A DNA stretch of 64,000 nucleotides from Sedimentisphaera salicampi. GTDB taxonomy: Bacteria; Planctomycetota; Phycisphaerae; Sedimentisphaerales; Sedimentisphaeraceae. The stretch is from positions 2,652,995 through 2,716,994 of the forward strand of contig NZ_CP021023.1 in assembly GCF_002117005.1 (NCBI RefSeq). Direction: 5' to 3'. Both the position numbers and the translations under genes were made by a program. The notes under the pieces were generated by a model. The model worked only from the letters and a program-made list of their open reading frames with translations. It was not told the origin of the DNA and ran no database searches. Shown piece by piece: positions 1-9,231 of this stretch. How positions within the stretch are numbered: position 1 is the stretch's first letter; each line of letters begins with the position of its first letter.

Positions 1-57
1 GGTCAGGACAGGAGCCAAAAAAATAATCGAAAATTGCACTAATACGATTCAAATCTT

Positions 58-666
58 TTACCTTTCAAAATCAGGCTCAACATTTTTCCAGTCTTTGGCA
101 AAACGAGCCACCGCTGAATGCAACCTGCTTTTAACTGTTCCTATAGGTATACTCAGCATTTCGGCCATTTGTTTGTATGAAAATTGCTCAAAATAAGCCA
201 GCAGTAAAATTTCACGTAATTTCTCTGGCATATTTTCCACAACTTCTCTTACTCTCTCTTCAGTTTCTTCGGTTATGTAGTGGTCAAGCGGTGTAGTGTC
301 TTCAGAGGAAACTGAGCTGAAAACGTCTTCTATAGACGACTCAGAATCATCCGCTATCGAACCTACCGAGATAGAGCTGTTGCGTTTTCTCTTACGTAAC
401 AAGTCCTTGGCTTTGTTCGCTGCTATTGTAAAAAGCCATGGTTTCAGCGGTCGGTCGAGATCGAAAGACTCTCTGGACTGATAAAGCTGCATAAAGGTGT
501 CTTGAAAAACATCTTCAATGAGGTCCTGATTGCCCACAAACCGCCTCAGGAAATTGAACAGAGGATCTTTGTATTCCTGCACAATATCCCTGAACGCTGC
601 TTCATCGCCTGAGCAGAATCTTCTGAGCAGTTCTTTTTCTTCCCGTTTATTTGCGGATTTGGTCAT
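58..666 (-). CDS. ECF-type RNA polymerase sigma factor
   Basis: A 202-residue sigma-70 family protein of the extracytoplasmic-function class, which would direct RNA polymerase to a dedicated promoter set. Region 2 lies at about residues 28-95, with the typical acidic stretch DLIEDVFQDTFMQLY and the PWLFTIAANKAKDLLR helix that contacts the -10 element. Region 4 lies at about 135-190, with MPEKLREILLLAYFEQFSY and the helix-turn-helix IPIGTVKSRLHSAVARF. Between them is a Ser/Asp/Glu-rich linker (about 97-130) longer than in minimal ECF factors. The gene is divergent from the small membrane protein to its right, with a GC-rich stem-loop in the gap. The stop is only 57 bases from the window edge, so an anti-sigma partner could lie just outside. 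The family is clear; the regulon cannot be told from this window. Confidence 0.93.
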   Translation of the reverse strand: MTKSANKREEKELLRRFCSGDEAAFRDIVQEYKDPLFNFLRRFVGNQDLIEDVFQDTFMQLYQSRESFDLDRPLKPWLFTIAANKAKDLLRKRKRNSSISVGSIADDSESSIEDVFSSVSSEDTTPLDHYITEETEERVREVVENMPEKLREILLLAYFEQFSYKQMAEMLSIPIGTVKSRLHSAVARFAKDWKNVEPDFER

Positions 667-679
667 TATTTTAACAGCC

Positions 680-726
680 CCGGGCAGTTAAGTTCCCAAG
701 AAGTAGTCCATTCTGGGTCTGCCCGG
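680..726. promoter_or_regulatory. GC-rich stem-loop between divergent genes
   Basis: CCGGGCAG (680-687) is exactly complementary to CTGCCCGG (719-726), giving an 8-bp GC stem with a loop of about 31 bases just upstream of the sigma factor start. It would lie in that gene's 5' leader if transcription starts further right. No U-tract follows, so it is not an obvious terminator. A role in leader control is only a guess. Confidence 0.4.
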
Positions 727-851
727 CTAAAAGCGGGAAGACCTTCACAGCGGGTGATTATATGGATAAGTGTATTTTTTTCAAAATTTAATTGAATCTA
801 TATTTTATAAACCTATCATAACCATTGAATTATGTTTTTTAAGGTGAGAAT

Positions 852-1169
852 ATGTTTGGTGATTATTTCTTAAGTTTGTGCGATCCACCGTGGGTGCTGG
901 GGATAGTATTCAGCGAGAAGATTCTTATAATCCTTGCGGTTTTGAATCTGCCGGTATATTTTTTTCTTGGCTGGGTGATTTTTGACGACTGGGAAGGATT
1001 CGTTGATTCTGTGAAGTATATAGTTACCAGCGACTGGATTTCTGCATTGAGAGGCGAATACTACGATGATGCGTGGGGCGAGATCAAGTTTTTGTATTTC
1101 CTCGCAACGTGCGCAGCGGCAGTTTTTGGGGAATATTTGCTGATTGAGAAGTACTTTTTGGCAAACTGA
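852..1169 (+). CDS. Small membrane protein of unknown function
   Basis: A 105-residue protein that I do not recognise. It has a hydrophobic stretch at about residues 18-45 (GIVFSEKILIILAVLNLPVY and the following FFLGWVIF) and a second near the C-terminus at about 80-97 (FLYFLATCAAAVFGEYLL), separated by an acidic/aromatic loop, so two membrane segments are likely. The start ATG follows an AAGGTGAG ribosome site. It ends 30 bases before ispD on the same strand and may be co-transcribed. The overlapping minus-strand frame at 870-1304 was discarded because it also runs into ispD. The gene is probable rather than certain. Confidence 0.6.
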   Translation: MFGDYFLSLCDPPWVLGIVFSEKILIILAVLNLPVYFFLGWVIFDDWEGFVDSVKYIVTSDWISALRGEYYDDAWGEIKFLYFLATCAAAVFGEYLLIEKYFLAN

Positions 1170-1199
1170 CATTTGAATTAACCGCTTAAAGGAGTGATT

Positions 1200-1931
1200 A
1201 TGAGAGCAGCAGTAATAATATGCGCAGCAGGCGGGAGCACCCGATTTGAAGGGAAAACAAAGAAGGTTTTTGAGAAGGCGGCGGGCAAGCCTCTGTTCCT
1301 GCATTCAGTAAATTTGTTTTCCGAGATGGAGGAAGTGGTTCAGATTATCCTCGCAGCCGCAGAGCAGGACCACGAGAAGATAAAGATCAACTGGGAGGCA
1401 AATCTTGCCTTTGCTGGCGCTGAGCTTTCTGCCGGCGGAGATACAAGGGGCGAAACTGTTGCGAAAGCATTCGAGCTTGTGAGGGAGGATATTGATGTTG
1501 CAGCTGTGCACGATGCGGCAAGGTGCTGTCTTACTGAAAATTGGGCAAGAGATGTCCTTCAGAAGGCCTATCAGAGCGGGGCGGCAATACTTGCCTCACC
1601 TGTAACCTCAACGCTTAAGCGGGTTTCTGAGGAAGGGATAATCTGCGAAACTGTTGACAGAAGCTCGCTTTACAGCGCCCAGACGCCGCAGGCTTTCTCA
1701 AGGCAGCTCTTTGCAGAGGCTCTTGATAAATGCGAAAATCCCGCTGAGTTCAGCGATGATTCTATGATGGCAGAGAAAATCGGGGCAAAGGTGCATATCG
1801 TAGAAACCGACAATACGAATATAAAAGTTACCAAAAAGTCCGATATAGCGATTGCCAATGCGATTATAAGCTCACGCGAGAAGAAAAGCCCCAAAACAAT
1901 TCACCCTTTCCGAGAAGATCAGATGTGGTAG
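1200..1931 (+). CDS. ispD: 2-C-methyl-D-erythritol 4-phosphate cytidylyltransferase
   Basis: IspD makes CDP-methylerythritol from CTP and MEP, an early step of the non-mevalonate isoprenoid pathway, in the cytosol. The 243-residue protein begins with the nucleotide-binding signature AAVIICAAGGSTRFEG. It carries AVHDAAR at about residue 103 and the family's TPQAF motif at about 162. The usual Pro-Lys-Gln after the N-terminal loop reads Lys-Lys-Val here, so the nucleotide loop is slightly atypical. I chose ATG at 1200 because AAAGGAG ends 5 bases before it; the in-frame GTG at 1194 lies inside that ribosome site. The C-terminus has a short basic tail (EKKSPKTIHPF). The assignment is strong from the overall pattern; related sugar-nucleotide cytidylyltransferases are the only real alternative. 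Confidence 0.88.
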   Translation: MRAAVIICAAGGSTRFEGKTKKVFEKAAGKPLFLHSVNLFSEMEEVVQIILAAAEQDHEKIKINWEANLAFAGAELSAGGDTRGETVAKAFELVREDIDVAAVHDAARCCLTENWARDVLQKAYQSGAAILASPVTSTLKRVSEEGIICETVDRSSLYSAQTPQAFSRQLFAEALDKCENPAEFSDDSMMAEKIGAKVHIVETDNTNIKVTKKSDIAIANAIISSREKKSPKTIHPFREDQMW

Positions 1932-1965
1932 AAGTTTCAGATGAATTTTATGCGAAGGAGAAAAT

Positions 1966-2346
1966 ATGGGTATTATTTCAGGTATAATAGGTAATGCGGG
2001 CGTCGTTCCGCCGGAGAAGCTCGAAGAGGACTACGGCAAGCTGCTCACCGATAACGAAAAAATTGAGGTTGGTTTCAAGCTCGTTCGTGATACGTATATC
2101 TTCACCAACAAGCGTATGATTCTAATCGACAAGCAGGGCGTTACGGGAAAAAAGACGCAGTATCTTTCGATTTGTTACAACAGGGTTTCGAGATTCAGCA
2201 TTGAAACCGCAGGCCATTTCGACCTTGATGCAGAGCTGAAGATTTGGCTCTCCGGCGAGGATACACCCACGATAGACAAGAAATTCAACCGTAAGGTGAA
2301 CATATACGACCTGCAGAAGGTTCTTGCGGGCTTTGTTCTGGGATGA
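1966..2346 (+). CDS. PH domain-containing protein (bacterial PH-like)
   Basis: A 126-residue soluble protein matching the bacterial pleckstrin-homology-like family (the group once called DUF1696). The central part, about residues 30-122, has the typical run of short strands: VGFKLVRDTYIFTNKRMIL, a basic turn with KKTQYLSICYNRVSRFSIET, and the C-terminal helix YDLQKVLAGFVL. Such proteins form oligomeric rings in known structures, but their cell role is generally unclear. The ATG follows GAAGGAG. The gene is 34 bases after ispD on the same strand and ends head-on with aroDE, with 5 bases between. Family assignment is good; function is unknown. Confidence 0.8.
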   Translation: MGIISGIIGNAGVVPPEKLEEDYGKLLTDNEKIEVGFKLVRDTYIFTNKRMILIDKQGVTGKKTQYLSICYNRVSRFSIETAGHFDLDAELKIWLSGEDTPTIDKKFNRKVNIYDLQKVLAGFVLG

Positions 2347-2351
2347 GGAAG

Positions 2352-3875
2352 CTACTGCTTAATCTTCTTAAGCACTTTTTTCCTGATATAGTCCTTGTTC
2401 ATTTCTCTGCCGGTAAGGAAATTGTACTGCTCAACTGCCTGCTGAACAAACATTTCAATCCCGCCGAGGGGCCTTGCGCCAACCTGCTCTGCCTCTTTAA
2501 GCAGCCTTGTTTCAGGCGGGTTGTAAACGGTATCAAATACGATGCAGCCCTTCTGGAGGAAGGTGGTATCTATGGGACACGCCTCCACCTTCGGGCTCAT
2601 CCCGAGGCTCGTGCAGTTCACCACCACCTCAAAAGCCTCGCCCATTGGGAAATACCCAATCTGGCAGGCCTTGCAGCCAAACTGCTCTGCGAGGGCCTCG
2701 GCCTTGCTGAGTGTTCTGTTGAATATCGTAACCTCTGCCCCCTTGTCTGTGAGCGCAGCAACCACCGCCTTAGCGGCTCCGCCTGCTCCCAGAACGGCTG
2801 TTTTCATTCCGTTTAACTCTCCAGCAGCCTCTTCAAGCGGCCTCTGAGCTCCGCTGTAGTCGGTGTTTTCGCCAATAAGGAAGCTAGTTTTAAGCGTATT
2901 TACAGCACCGATTTTCTTCGCCCTCTCTGTGAGTTCTCCCTTGCGGGCGGCATAGTCGAAGGCGTTTGTTTTATGGGGGAGAGTAACGGAAAAGCCCTTG
3001 AAGCTAAGCCACGGCCTTGAGAGCACGTTATCGAGAAAAGCATTAAAATTATCAGTGCCTTCCTCAAGCAGAAGCGGGAGAAAAACACTGCTTGAGCCCT
3101 CTTTTTTGAATGTCTTGTTGTATATCAGCGGGCTCATTGAATGTTCTACAGGGGAAGCGATAATTCCGTAGAGTTCTGTATGCTCGTTTATTTCATTGAA
3201 GCGGTAGAGCTTTTTCATCTGCTTAAGCGGAATTTGGCCCGGGGCAGTTTGCTTCCCGCCTTTGCTTGCATAGCAGAAAAATGAGCCGATCTTGGGAGCG
3301 AGTATTCTTGTAATCTTTCCAGCCTCGCCCATTGCCAGTATTACGGCATCTGCCCTTCTCACCTTGAGCACATCGAAACACTCGAAACACTGGTTGATAT
3401 TATCCGCCTGATATGCAATTTTTATAACGGCATCCGGAGCTGCCTGCTGCATCTTGTCGTACTGGCCTCGAAGGCTCTCGAATCTGCCGTCAAAATTATG
3501 CGCTGAGAGGATAAGTCTGCAGTCGGATTCAGCTTCAGCAGTTTGCAGCAGATTTTTGAAATCGCCTTCAAAATTTGCGAACTCGCAATCTACGAAATCC
3601 GCTCCGCTAAGGGCTGCTTCTCGAAGCACAGACACCCGAAATTCTTTGCTCATCCCGTTTTTTCCGCCTTCCCGCCGATCTCGGCAGGTGCATATCACTT
3701 TCAGCCCGGTATCCGCTGCCTGACGTGTGAAGCTGCGCACATCATCAAGGTCGAATTTAGATAAGAAGTCAAACCGCAGCTCTAAAGCCTCTGCTCCGCT
3801 TGAGGCGAGTTTGTCTATGCGTTTGGAAAAATCCTTTTTCTTTTTCTCGCAAACCGGAACTGTAAGATAGCTCAT
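2352..3875 (-). CDS. aroDE: Bifunctional 3-dehydroquinate dehydratase / shikimate dehydrogenase
   Basis: A 507-residue fusion catalysing two successive steps of the shikimate pathway. Residues 1 to about 215 are a type I dehydroquinate dehydratase, with the catalytic His in LILSAHNFDG and the Schiff-base Lys in AVIKIAYQADN. Residues about 235-507 are shikimate dehydrogenase, with the substrate loop ASPVEHSMSPLIYNKTF, the catalytic Lys in TLPHKTNAF, NTDYSGA, and the NADP-binding loop VLGAGGAAKAVVAAL. The same order occurs in plant DHQ-SDH proteins and some Planctomycetes and Chlamydiae. Its start overlaps the stop of the upstream lipoprotein gene by 4 bases, so the two are translationally coupled. 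Both domains look complete, so both activities are expected. Confidence 0.95.
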   Translation of the reverse strand: MSYLTVPVCEKKKKDFSKRIDKLASSGAEALELRFDFLSKFDLDDVRSFTRQAADTGLKVICTCRDRREGGKNGMSKEFRVSVLREAALSGADFVDCEFANFEGDFKNLLQTAEAESDCRLILSAHNFDGRFESLRGQYDKMQQAAPDAVIKIAYQADNINQCFECFDVLKVRRADAVILAMGEAGKITRILAPKIGSFFCYASKGGKQTAPGQIPLKQMKKLYRFNEINEHTELYGIIASPVEHSMSPLIYNKTFKKEGSSSVFLPLLLEEGTDNFNAFLDNVLSRPWLSFKGFSVTLPHKTNAFDYAARKGELTERAKKIGAVNTLKTSFLIGENTDYSGAQRPLEEAAGELNGMKTAVLGAGGAAKAVVAALTDKGAEVTIFNRTLSKAEALAEQFGCKACQIGYFPMGEAFEVVVNCTSLGMSPKVEACPIDTTFLQKGCIVFDTVYNPPETRLLKEAEQVGARPLGGIEMFVQQAVEQYNFLTGREMNKDYIRKKVLKKIKQ

Positions 3876-4267
3876 AAAGTTTTCGCTTCCTCTTGATTTT
3901 TTCTGCTTTTTCGCTGTTCGATATAAACCTGCATTCTCTCGCTGATTTTACTGATTCTTTCTACTGTCAGCGAAATTTCATCTTGAAGTTTATGGGCATC
4001 TTCGCTCAATTTCTTGTCGGCAGGGAGCTGCTTGAGCTGTTCTGTGGCAATGCGAAGCTTTTCTGATTCTTTATCTAGGGCTTTTTTGTAGTTTGAGATG
4101 GCCTTTGAGAGCTGCTTGTCGTTCATTCTGGACGCCAATGCCCGAACCTGATCCAGTGATTTGGAGGTATCTACGTTAACCGCATTGGCCGGGAGCTTGT
4201 CTGAGCAGCCTGCCAGAATAAACATAACGAGAAATACCGCTGATAGAAAACAAAATACCCTGTACAT
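3872..4267 (-). CDS. Small coiled-coil lipoprotein
   Basis: A 131-residue protein with a type II signal peptide: a hydrophobic stretch (SAVFLVMFILAGC) ends in the lipobox LAGC, with the lipidated Cys at about residue 21. The rest is rich in Lys, Glu, Gln and Leu and predicts one long helix or coiled coil (about 40-125). It lies directly upstream of aroDE with a 4-base overlap, so it heads a two-gene transcript. I do not recognise a domain. It could be a structural envelope lipoprotein, and no link to the shikimate pathway is evident. Confidence 0.8.
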   Translation of the reverse strand: MYRVFCFLSAVFLVMFILAGCSDKLPANAVNVDTSKSLDQVRALASRMNDKQLSKAISNYKKALDKESEKLRIATEQLKQLPADKKLSEDAHKLQDEISLTVERISKISERMQVYIEQRKSRKNQEEAKTL

Positions 4268-4390
4268 ATCGCAATCCCTGAAACAGCTATTAAATTTGCA
4301 AGGTCGTCGTTTCAGCAGTATATTGTAACAGCGAAGCGGATATCTTCAAACTCTGCCCGCGTAGTTTTCCGTATTTTGAGCAAATTCGGT

Positions 4391-6004
4391 TTAATGCCTG
4401 AAATGCCGCTTGCTTGTGAAAATCATAGCAATACCAAGCTCATCTGCTTTCGCGATAACCTCATCATCTTTTTTCGAACCGCCCGGCTGGACAATACATT
4501 TTACGCCTGCCTGAGCCGCATTTTCCACATTATCGGGGAACGGGAAGAATGCATCCGAGCCGAGAGCTGCTCCTTGAGCAAGCGTTCCTGCGTTCTTGAA
4601 TGCAATAAGCCCTGATTCTACCCTGTTCATTTGGCCTGCGCCGCAGCCTACCAGCCTGCGGCCGTTCACAAGCGTTATAGTATTGCTCTTTACATGCTTT
4701 GCGCAGATCCAGGCCATCTTGAGGTCTTCCATCTGGGCATCAGTGGGCTTGAGCTTTGTCGGATATGTTATCAGCTCAGGTTCCCAGCCGATAAGGTCTC
4801 TCTGCTGGAGCAAAAGCCCGCCTGTAATGCAGCGGACATCGTATTCTGATTCGTTTATGTTTTCCCTGCTCACCTCGCCTGTTTTGAGCAGTCTCACCCT
4901 TTTGCCCCATCCCTTGAGGGTGCGGATTGTTTCAAGGGCGTCTTGCTCGTAATAGGGGGCTATGATAACCTCAGCGAAGAAGCCGCTGGCCCCGTTTTCT
5001 TTACCGAACCGGGAGTATGATTCCATAATCACTTCTGCAAGCTCTCTATCTACAGGCCTGTTCAGAGCGATAATACCCCCGAAAGCGCTCACCACATCTC
5101 CAAGATAAGCCTTTCTGTAGGCCTCTTTGATGTCCTCATCAAATGAGCATCCGCAAGGGTTGAGATGTTTTACAACAACCGCAGCTGGGACATCGAATTC
5201 TTTTACCAGCTCGAATGCAGCGTTTGCATCAAGCAGGTTGTTAAAGCTTATGTCTTTTTCGCCTCCTTCAATAATCTCAGCATTCGCCACACAAACCTCT
5301 TTTGAATCACTTGCGCGGTAGAAAGCTGCCTGCTGATGCGGGTTTTCGCCGTAGCGAAGGTCTTTAACCTTCTCAACAGGGATTGATACCTTCTTCGGGA
5401 ATCTCTCTTCGGCTCTTCCCGAGAGGTATTTGCTTATCGCAGCGTCGTAGCCGGCAGTGAGGGCGAAGGCCTCTCTTGCAAGCCTCTCACGCAGAGGGAA
5501 GGTGGTGCTGCCGCTGTTCTGCTTCATCTGTGAGATTATTTCGCCGTAATCGGATGGGTTTGTAACTACCGTAACGAATTTGTAATTCTTCGAAGCAGAC
5601 CGAACCATACTTGGCCCGCCGATATCGATATTCTCGATAGCATCTTCAAGCGTGCAGTCTTCTTTTGCAACAGTGTTTTCAAATGGATACAAGTTTACGC
5701 ATACCAGATCTATCGGGTCTATCCCGTGCTCGCTCATTGCGGCTGTATGTTCGTCGTTGTCCCGAAGGCCGAGAAGCCCGCCGTGAATTATGGGGTGGAG
5801 AGTTTTAACTCTCCCGTTCATCATCTCCGGAAAACCGGTAACAGAATCAATGCTCACCACATCCACTCCGGCCTGCTGAATCTTCTTTGCAGTTCCGCCG
5901 GTACTGATGATCCGTACTCCCATCTCGCTGAGCTCTTTTGCAAACTCAGCCACGCCTGTCTTATCTGATACGCTAATCAGAGCTGTTTTGATTTTAATAT
6001 CCAT
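4391..6004 (-). CDS. purH: Bifunctional AICAR formyltransferase / IMP cyclohydrolase
   Basis: PurH carries out the last two steps of purine synthesis: formylation of AICAR with 10-formyl-THF, then ring closure to IMP. The 537-residue length is usual. The N-terminal cyclohydrolase (about 1-200) shows ALISVSDKTGVAEFAKEL, STGGTAKKI and GRVKTLHPIIHGGLL. The transformylase part (about 205-537) shows LRYGENPHQQAAFYR, the catalytic region VVKHLNPCG and the C-terminal FPFPDNVENAAQAGVK plus IVQPGGSKKDDEVI. It is a single gene on the minus strand, between the beta-propeller lipoprotein upstream and the lipoprotein-aroDE pair downstream, with a strong terminator just before it. Confidence 0.97.
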   Translation of the reverse strand: MDIKIKTALISVSDKTGVAEFAKELSEMGVRIISTGGTAKKIQQAGVDVVSIDSVTGFPEMMNGRVKTLHPIIHGGLLGLRDNDEHTAAMSEHGIDPIDLVCVNLYPFENTVAKEDCTLEDAIENIDIGGPSMVRSASKNYKFVTVVTNPSDYGEIISQMKQNSGSTTFPLRERLAREAFALTAGYDAAISKYLSGRAEERFPKKVSIPVEKVKDLRYGENPHQQAAFYRASDSKEVCVANAEIIEGGEKDISFNNLLDANAAFELVKEFDVPAAVVVKHLNPCGCSFDEDIKEAYRKAYLGDVVSAFGGIIALNRPVDRELAEVIMESYSRFGKENGASGFFAEVIIAPYYEQDALETIRTLKGWGKRVRLLKTGEVSRENINESEYDVRCITGGLLLQQRDLIGWEPELITYPTKLKPTDAQMEDLKMAWICAKHVKSNTITLVNGRRLVGCGAGQMNRVESGLIAFKNAGTLAQGAALGSDAFFPFPDNVENAAQAGVKCIVQPGGSKKDDEVIAKADELGIAMIFTSKRHFRH

Positions 6005-6065
6005 TTATAAACTCGTAATTTGTAATCATTTGCGGCAAAGGCCGCTCTGTTCGTAAAACTTAAAA

Positions 6066-6091
6066 AGAGACGCACCCGTAAATGCGTCTCT
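6066..6091 (-). terminator. Rho-independent terminator of the beta-propeller lipoprotein gene
   Basis: Read on the minus strand, AGAGACGCA and TGCGTCTCT form a 9-bp perfect stem around an 8-base loop, followed by TTTTTAAG. It lies 20 bases after the stop of the gene ending at 6112 and before purH, which is transcribed the same way, so the two are probably separate units. Confidence 0.85.
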
Positions 6092-6111
6092 GTAATTTGC
6101 TGTGCTTAAAT

Positions 6112-7227
6112 TCAGTCAACCGTTCTTATTGCGTCAAGGCAGTATATCCGGCCGCCCTTGCTAACAAGGAAAATTCGGCTGTCTATAGTGTTCTCCAAGG
6201 CCGTGTCGAGATTTTCAACTTTCATCTTGCCAACACATTCCTGCTCACGGAGGCTCATTTTCTTCACGATTCCGCCCTCGCAAAGAACAAACACCCTGTC
6301 GCCCTTGCGGGAGAGGAATTTGGTGCCGTCTTTAACCATCCAGAGCAGTTTGCCGTTATCTGCCTTTACTGCGCAGAGTCCGTTTCTTGAGGTCTGCTGC
6401 AGGATTACATCATCGTAAACTACGGGCTTGCTTAACAGCGGCGAGCCGAGGTGCGCCTTCCACTGAAGCGAGCCTGTATAGGCGTTGAGTTTGTAGAGCA
6501 TAGTGTCCATTGAAGCGGTGTAGATATAGTCGCCTCTGGCTGCCATATCAGCTTTTATCTCGTCTGTTGCATCGAAAGCCCAAATCCTTTTTGCCTCATC
6601 TGCGCTGCTGCAGTATATATTGCCCTGTTTGGTGGCAAACCACAGATACTCATCATTTACAAGTGCTGTAGTGATTTTTGAATCATTATCCGCTGTTACC
6701 TGAAAGCTCAGAACGCCGTCTTCAAGGCTGTAGCAGGAGATTCTCTTATCGAGCCCAATCACGTATGCGGCGTAGCTGTTGAAAACAACAGGGCTTCTGG
6801 TGGGGGATTCAAGCTCGCTAACTACCCCAATATCGGCAGATTCAACATCTATAGACCAAAGCACGTCTCCTATTGTGGTGTAAAGTATTCCTTCTCTTTC
6901 GCTTGGTTCTGTAAGAGGCAGCCCGGGGCGCGAAATCCTGCGTATGAAATGCTGCTTGCCGGTTTCGATGTTGTAGCAGAGGATTACGTTCTTGTTTGTA
7001 AGGGTGAGGAAATAGCCCGGATTGCGAAACACGAATTTAATCTCTTCGTTTTTCTTGATAGGCATATCCCGCTGCCACTCAAGCTCATAGCCGTTTTCCT
7101 CTAAAACAGGCACCGGCACCATATCAAGACCGCTTACATCAGCAGACTGCTTGTACATATTGCTGTTTTCCTGGCAGCCGGCCAGAAGAGCTGCCGCCGA
7201 GAGAAGAAGCACTATTCGACTGATCAT
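6112..7227 (-). CDS. PQQ-like beta-propeller repeat lipoprotein
   Basis: A 371-residue exported protein built of beta-propeller repeats of the PQQ/BamB type. The signal peptide MISRIVLLLSAAALLAGC has a lipobox ending at Cys18. Repeats such as GKLLWMVKDGTKFL, YTGSLQWKAHLGSPLL and GRIYCLDAI show the typical Gly-x-Leu-x-Trp blades. I chose the ATG at 7227 because it follows AAAGAGG with proper spacing and starts a clean lipoprotein signal; the frame extends upstream to 7296 but that part reads as noncoding. It resembles BamB of the outer-membrane assembly complex in fold, but propellers of this kind have many roles. The exact role is not assigned. Confidence 0.85.
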   Translation of the reverse strand: MISRIVLLLSAAALLAGCQENSNMYKQSADVSGLDMVPVPVLEENGYELEWQRDMPIKKNEEIKFVFRNPGYFLTLTNKNVILCYNIETGKQHFIRRISRPGLPLTEPSEREGILYTTIGDVLWSIDVESADIGVVSELESPTRSPVVFNSYAAYVIGLDKRISCYSLEDGVLSFQVTADNDSKITTALVNDEYLWFATKQGNIYCSSADEAKRIWAFDATDEIKADMAARGDYIYTASMDTMLYKLNAYTGSLQWKAHLGSPLLSKPVVYDDVILQQTSRNGLCAVKADNGKLLWMVKDGTKFLSRKGDRVFVLCEGGIVKKMSLREQECVGKMKVENLDTALENTIDSRIFLVSKGGRIYCLDAIRTVD

Positions 7228-7717
7228 ATAAAAACCTCTTTGAAATAGGCTAAAATCAAAAATTCCTTGGGGTAAACGCTGAAATCCTAACCGCAACGCA
7301 GGTAAATTTCAACTAAAATTTAACAGTATCAGGCCAAATATTTCCCAAACTATGCCCATTTTTTCAGAGCATTGCCTTTTGTCCACTTAGTTCTCCGCCT
7401 GCGGCGGATGGCTCGTGGCAAAATCATCAGCGAAAAATTAGAGCTGATTAGCGGCTGAAAAATATATCCCTCCGTTTCCTCCGCTGCCTCCGTGGTCAAT
7501 TTCTATTTTTTTTCCACCACTGAGGACTCGGAGGATCACGGAGGAGGATGAGATAAAGATATGGCCTGTGGCGAGTGGCAGAGCTGCAAGTCCGCCTGCG
7601 GCGGATGGCAGAGTAGCAGAGCTGCAAGTCCGCCTGCGGCGGATTGCGAGTGGCAAAATCATTAGTGAAAAATTAGTGCTGATTAGCGGTCAAAAAAAAT
7701 ATCTCCCCTCTGTGCCC
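7228..7717. other. Gene-poor gap with mosaic short repeats (left flank of IS110 element)
   Basis: No convincing gene. The stretch holds two family B units (about 7419-7470 and 7650-7705), several copies of CCGCCTGCGGCGGA, the left half of a family A-like sequence (GTCCACTTAGTTCTCCGCC at 7381) and phrases such as CCTCCGTGGTCAAT. A minus-strand frame at 7438-7662 is made only of repeat sequence and was not accepted. Confidence 0.7.
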
Positions 7718-7782
7718 CTTGTATGATTAACTTGTATGATTAACTTTATGTTATTTGATGCTATAATAAGCTTAAGTTCTAT

Positions 7783-7910
7783 GGTTCGGGTTTCTTGGTG
7801 CGGCAGCTGCCGCACCAAGAAACAGCAGCGGTGAGTTCGATTTGTGCTTTGGGATATATAAGCCCGTACGGAGTGTGATCCGCCGCTGCTATCTTCGTTA
7901 AAATCCGAAC
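7783..7910 (+). ncRNA. Candidate bridge RNA of the IS110 element
   Basis: IS110-group elements encode a noncoding bridge RNA upstream of the transposase that pairs with target and donor DNA. Here the region folds well by eye. An outer stem pairs GTTCGG (7784-7789) with CCGAAC (7905-7910). Inside it, 7791-7822 is a perfect 32-base palindrome containing GGTGCGGCAGCTGCCGCACC. Then AGCAGCGG (7824-7831) pairs with CCGCTGCT (7883-7890), enclosing a 51-base region that includes a small GGG/CCC hairpin (7851-7865) and could hold a binding loop. A further hairpin with the core CATTATATAATG lies at 7919-7939, just before the transposase ribosome site. Exact RNA ends are unknown. Confidence 0.6.
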
Positions 7911-7958
7911 AGTCGCATGGGACATTATATAATGAGCCCGAATTGCAAGAAAGGATAA

Positions 7959-8942
<984 letters not shown>

Positions 8943-9010
8943 ATACTTGACTTTTAACACAGTCACTTGTGTGCCTCTGTGGTTAATATATATCTTTTCT
9001 CTCCGTACTG

Positions 9011-9139
9011 CTGTCCACTTATTTCGCCCCGCCTGCGGCGGGTCTTCATGCGTGGCTCGGTTTAAATATCTCGTTTTGTGAAATCGCTGCGAAATACTAA
9101 CGACAATCAGAGCCGTGCGTGGAGTCCGCCGGAGGCGGA
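9011..9139. repeat. Family A palindromic repeat, copy 1
   Basis: This copy begins CTGTCCACTTATTTCGCC and ends in GGAGTCCGCCGGAGGCGGA. The inner arms, CATGCGTGGCTCGG and CAGAGCCGTGCGTGG, are imperfect inverted repeats around a conserved core with TTTTGTGAAATCGCTGCG and AATACTAACGACAATC. Other copies are at 13398, 22629 and 42099. Confidence 0.85.
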
Positions 9140-9231
9140 GATAACGGAGAGGATGTTAATATATTATATTTAAAAAAACTCTGTGTAATCTGTGGATTAT
9201 ATGTGTCCACAGTTGTGAAAGTGTTTTCATA

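Noticed and set aside
870-1304. Minus-strand frame of 144 codons
   Set aside because: It overlaps the start of ispD and the small membrane protein and has a Cys/Arg-rich composition typical of antisense frames.
7438-7662. Minus-strand frame of 74 codons
   Set aside because: Built from CCGCC repeats and family B sequence that recur in other gaps in other frames.
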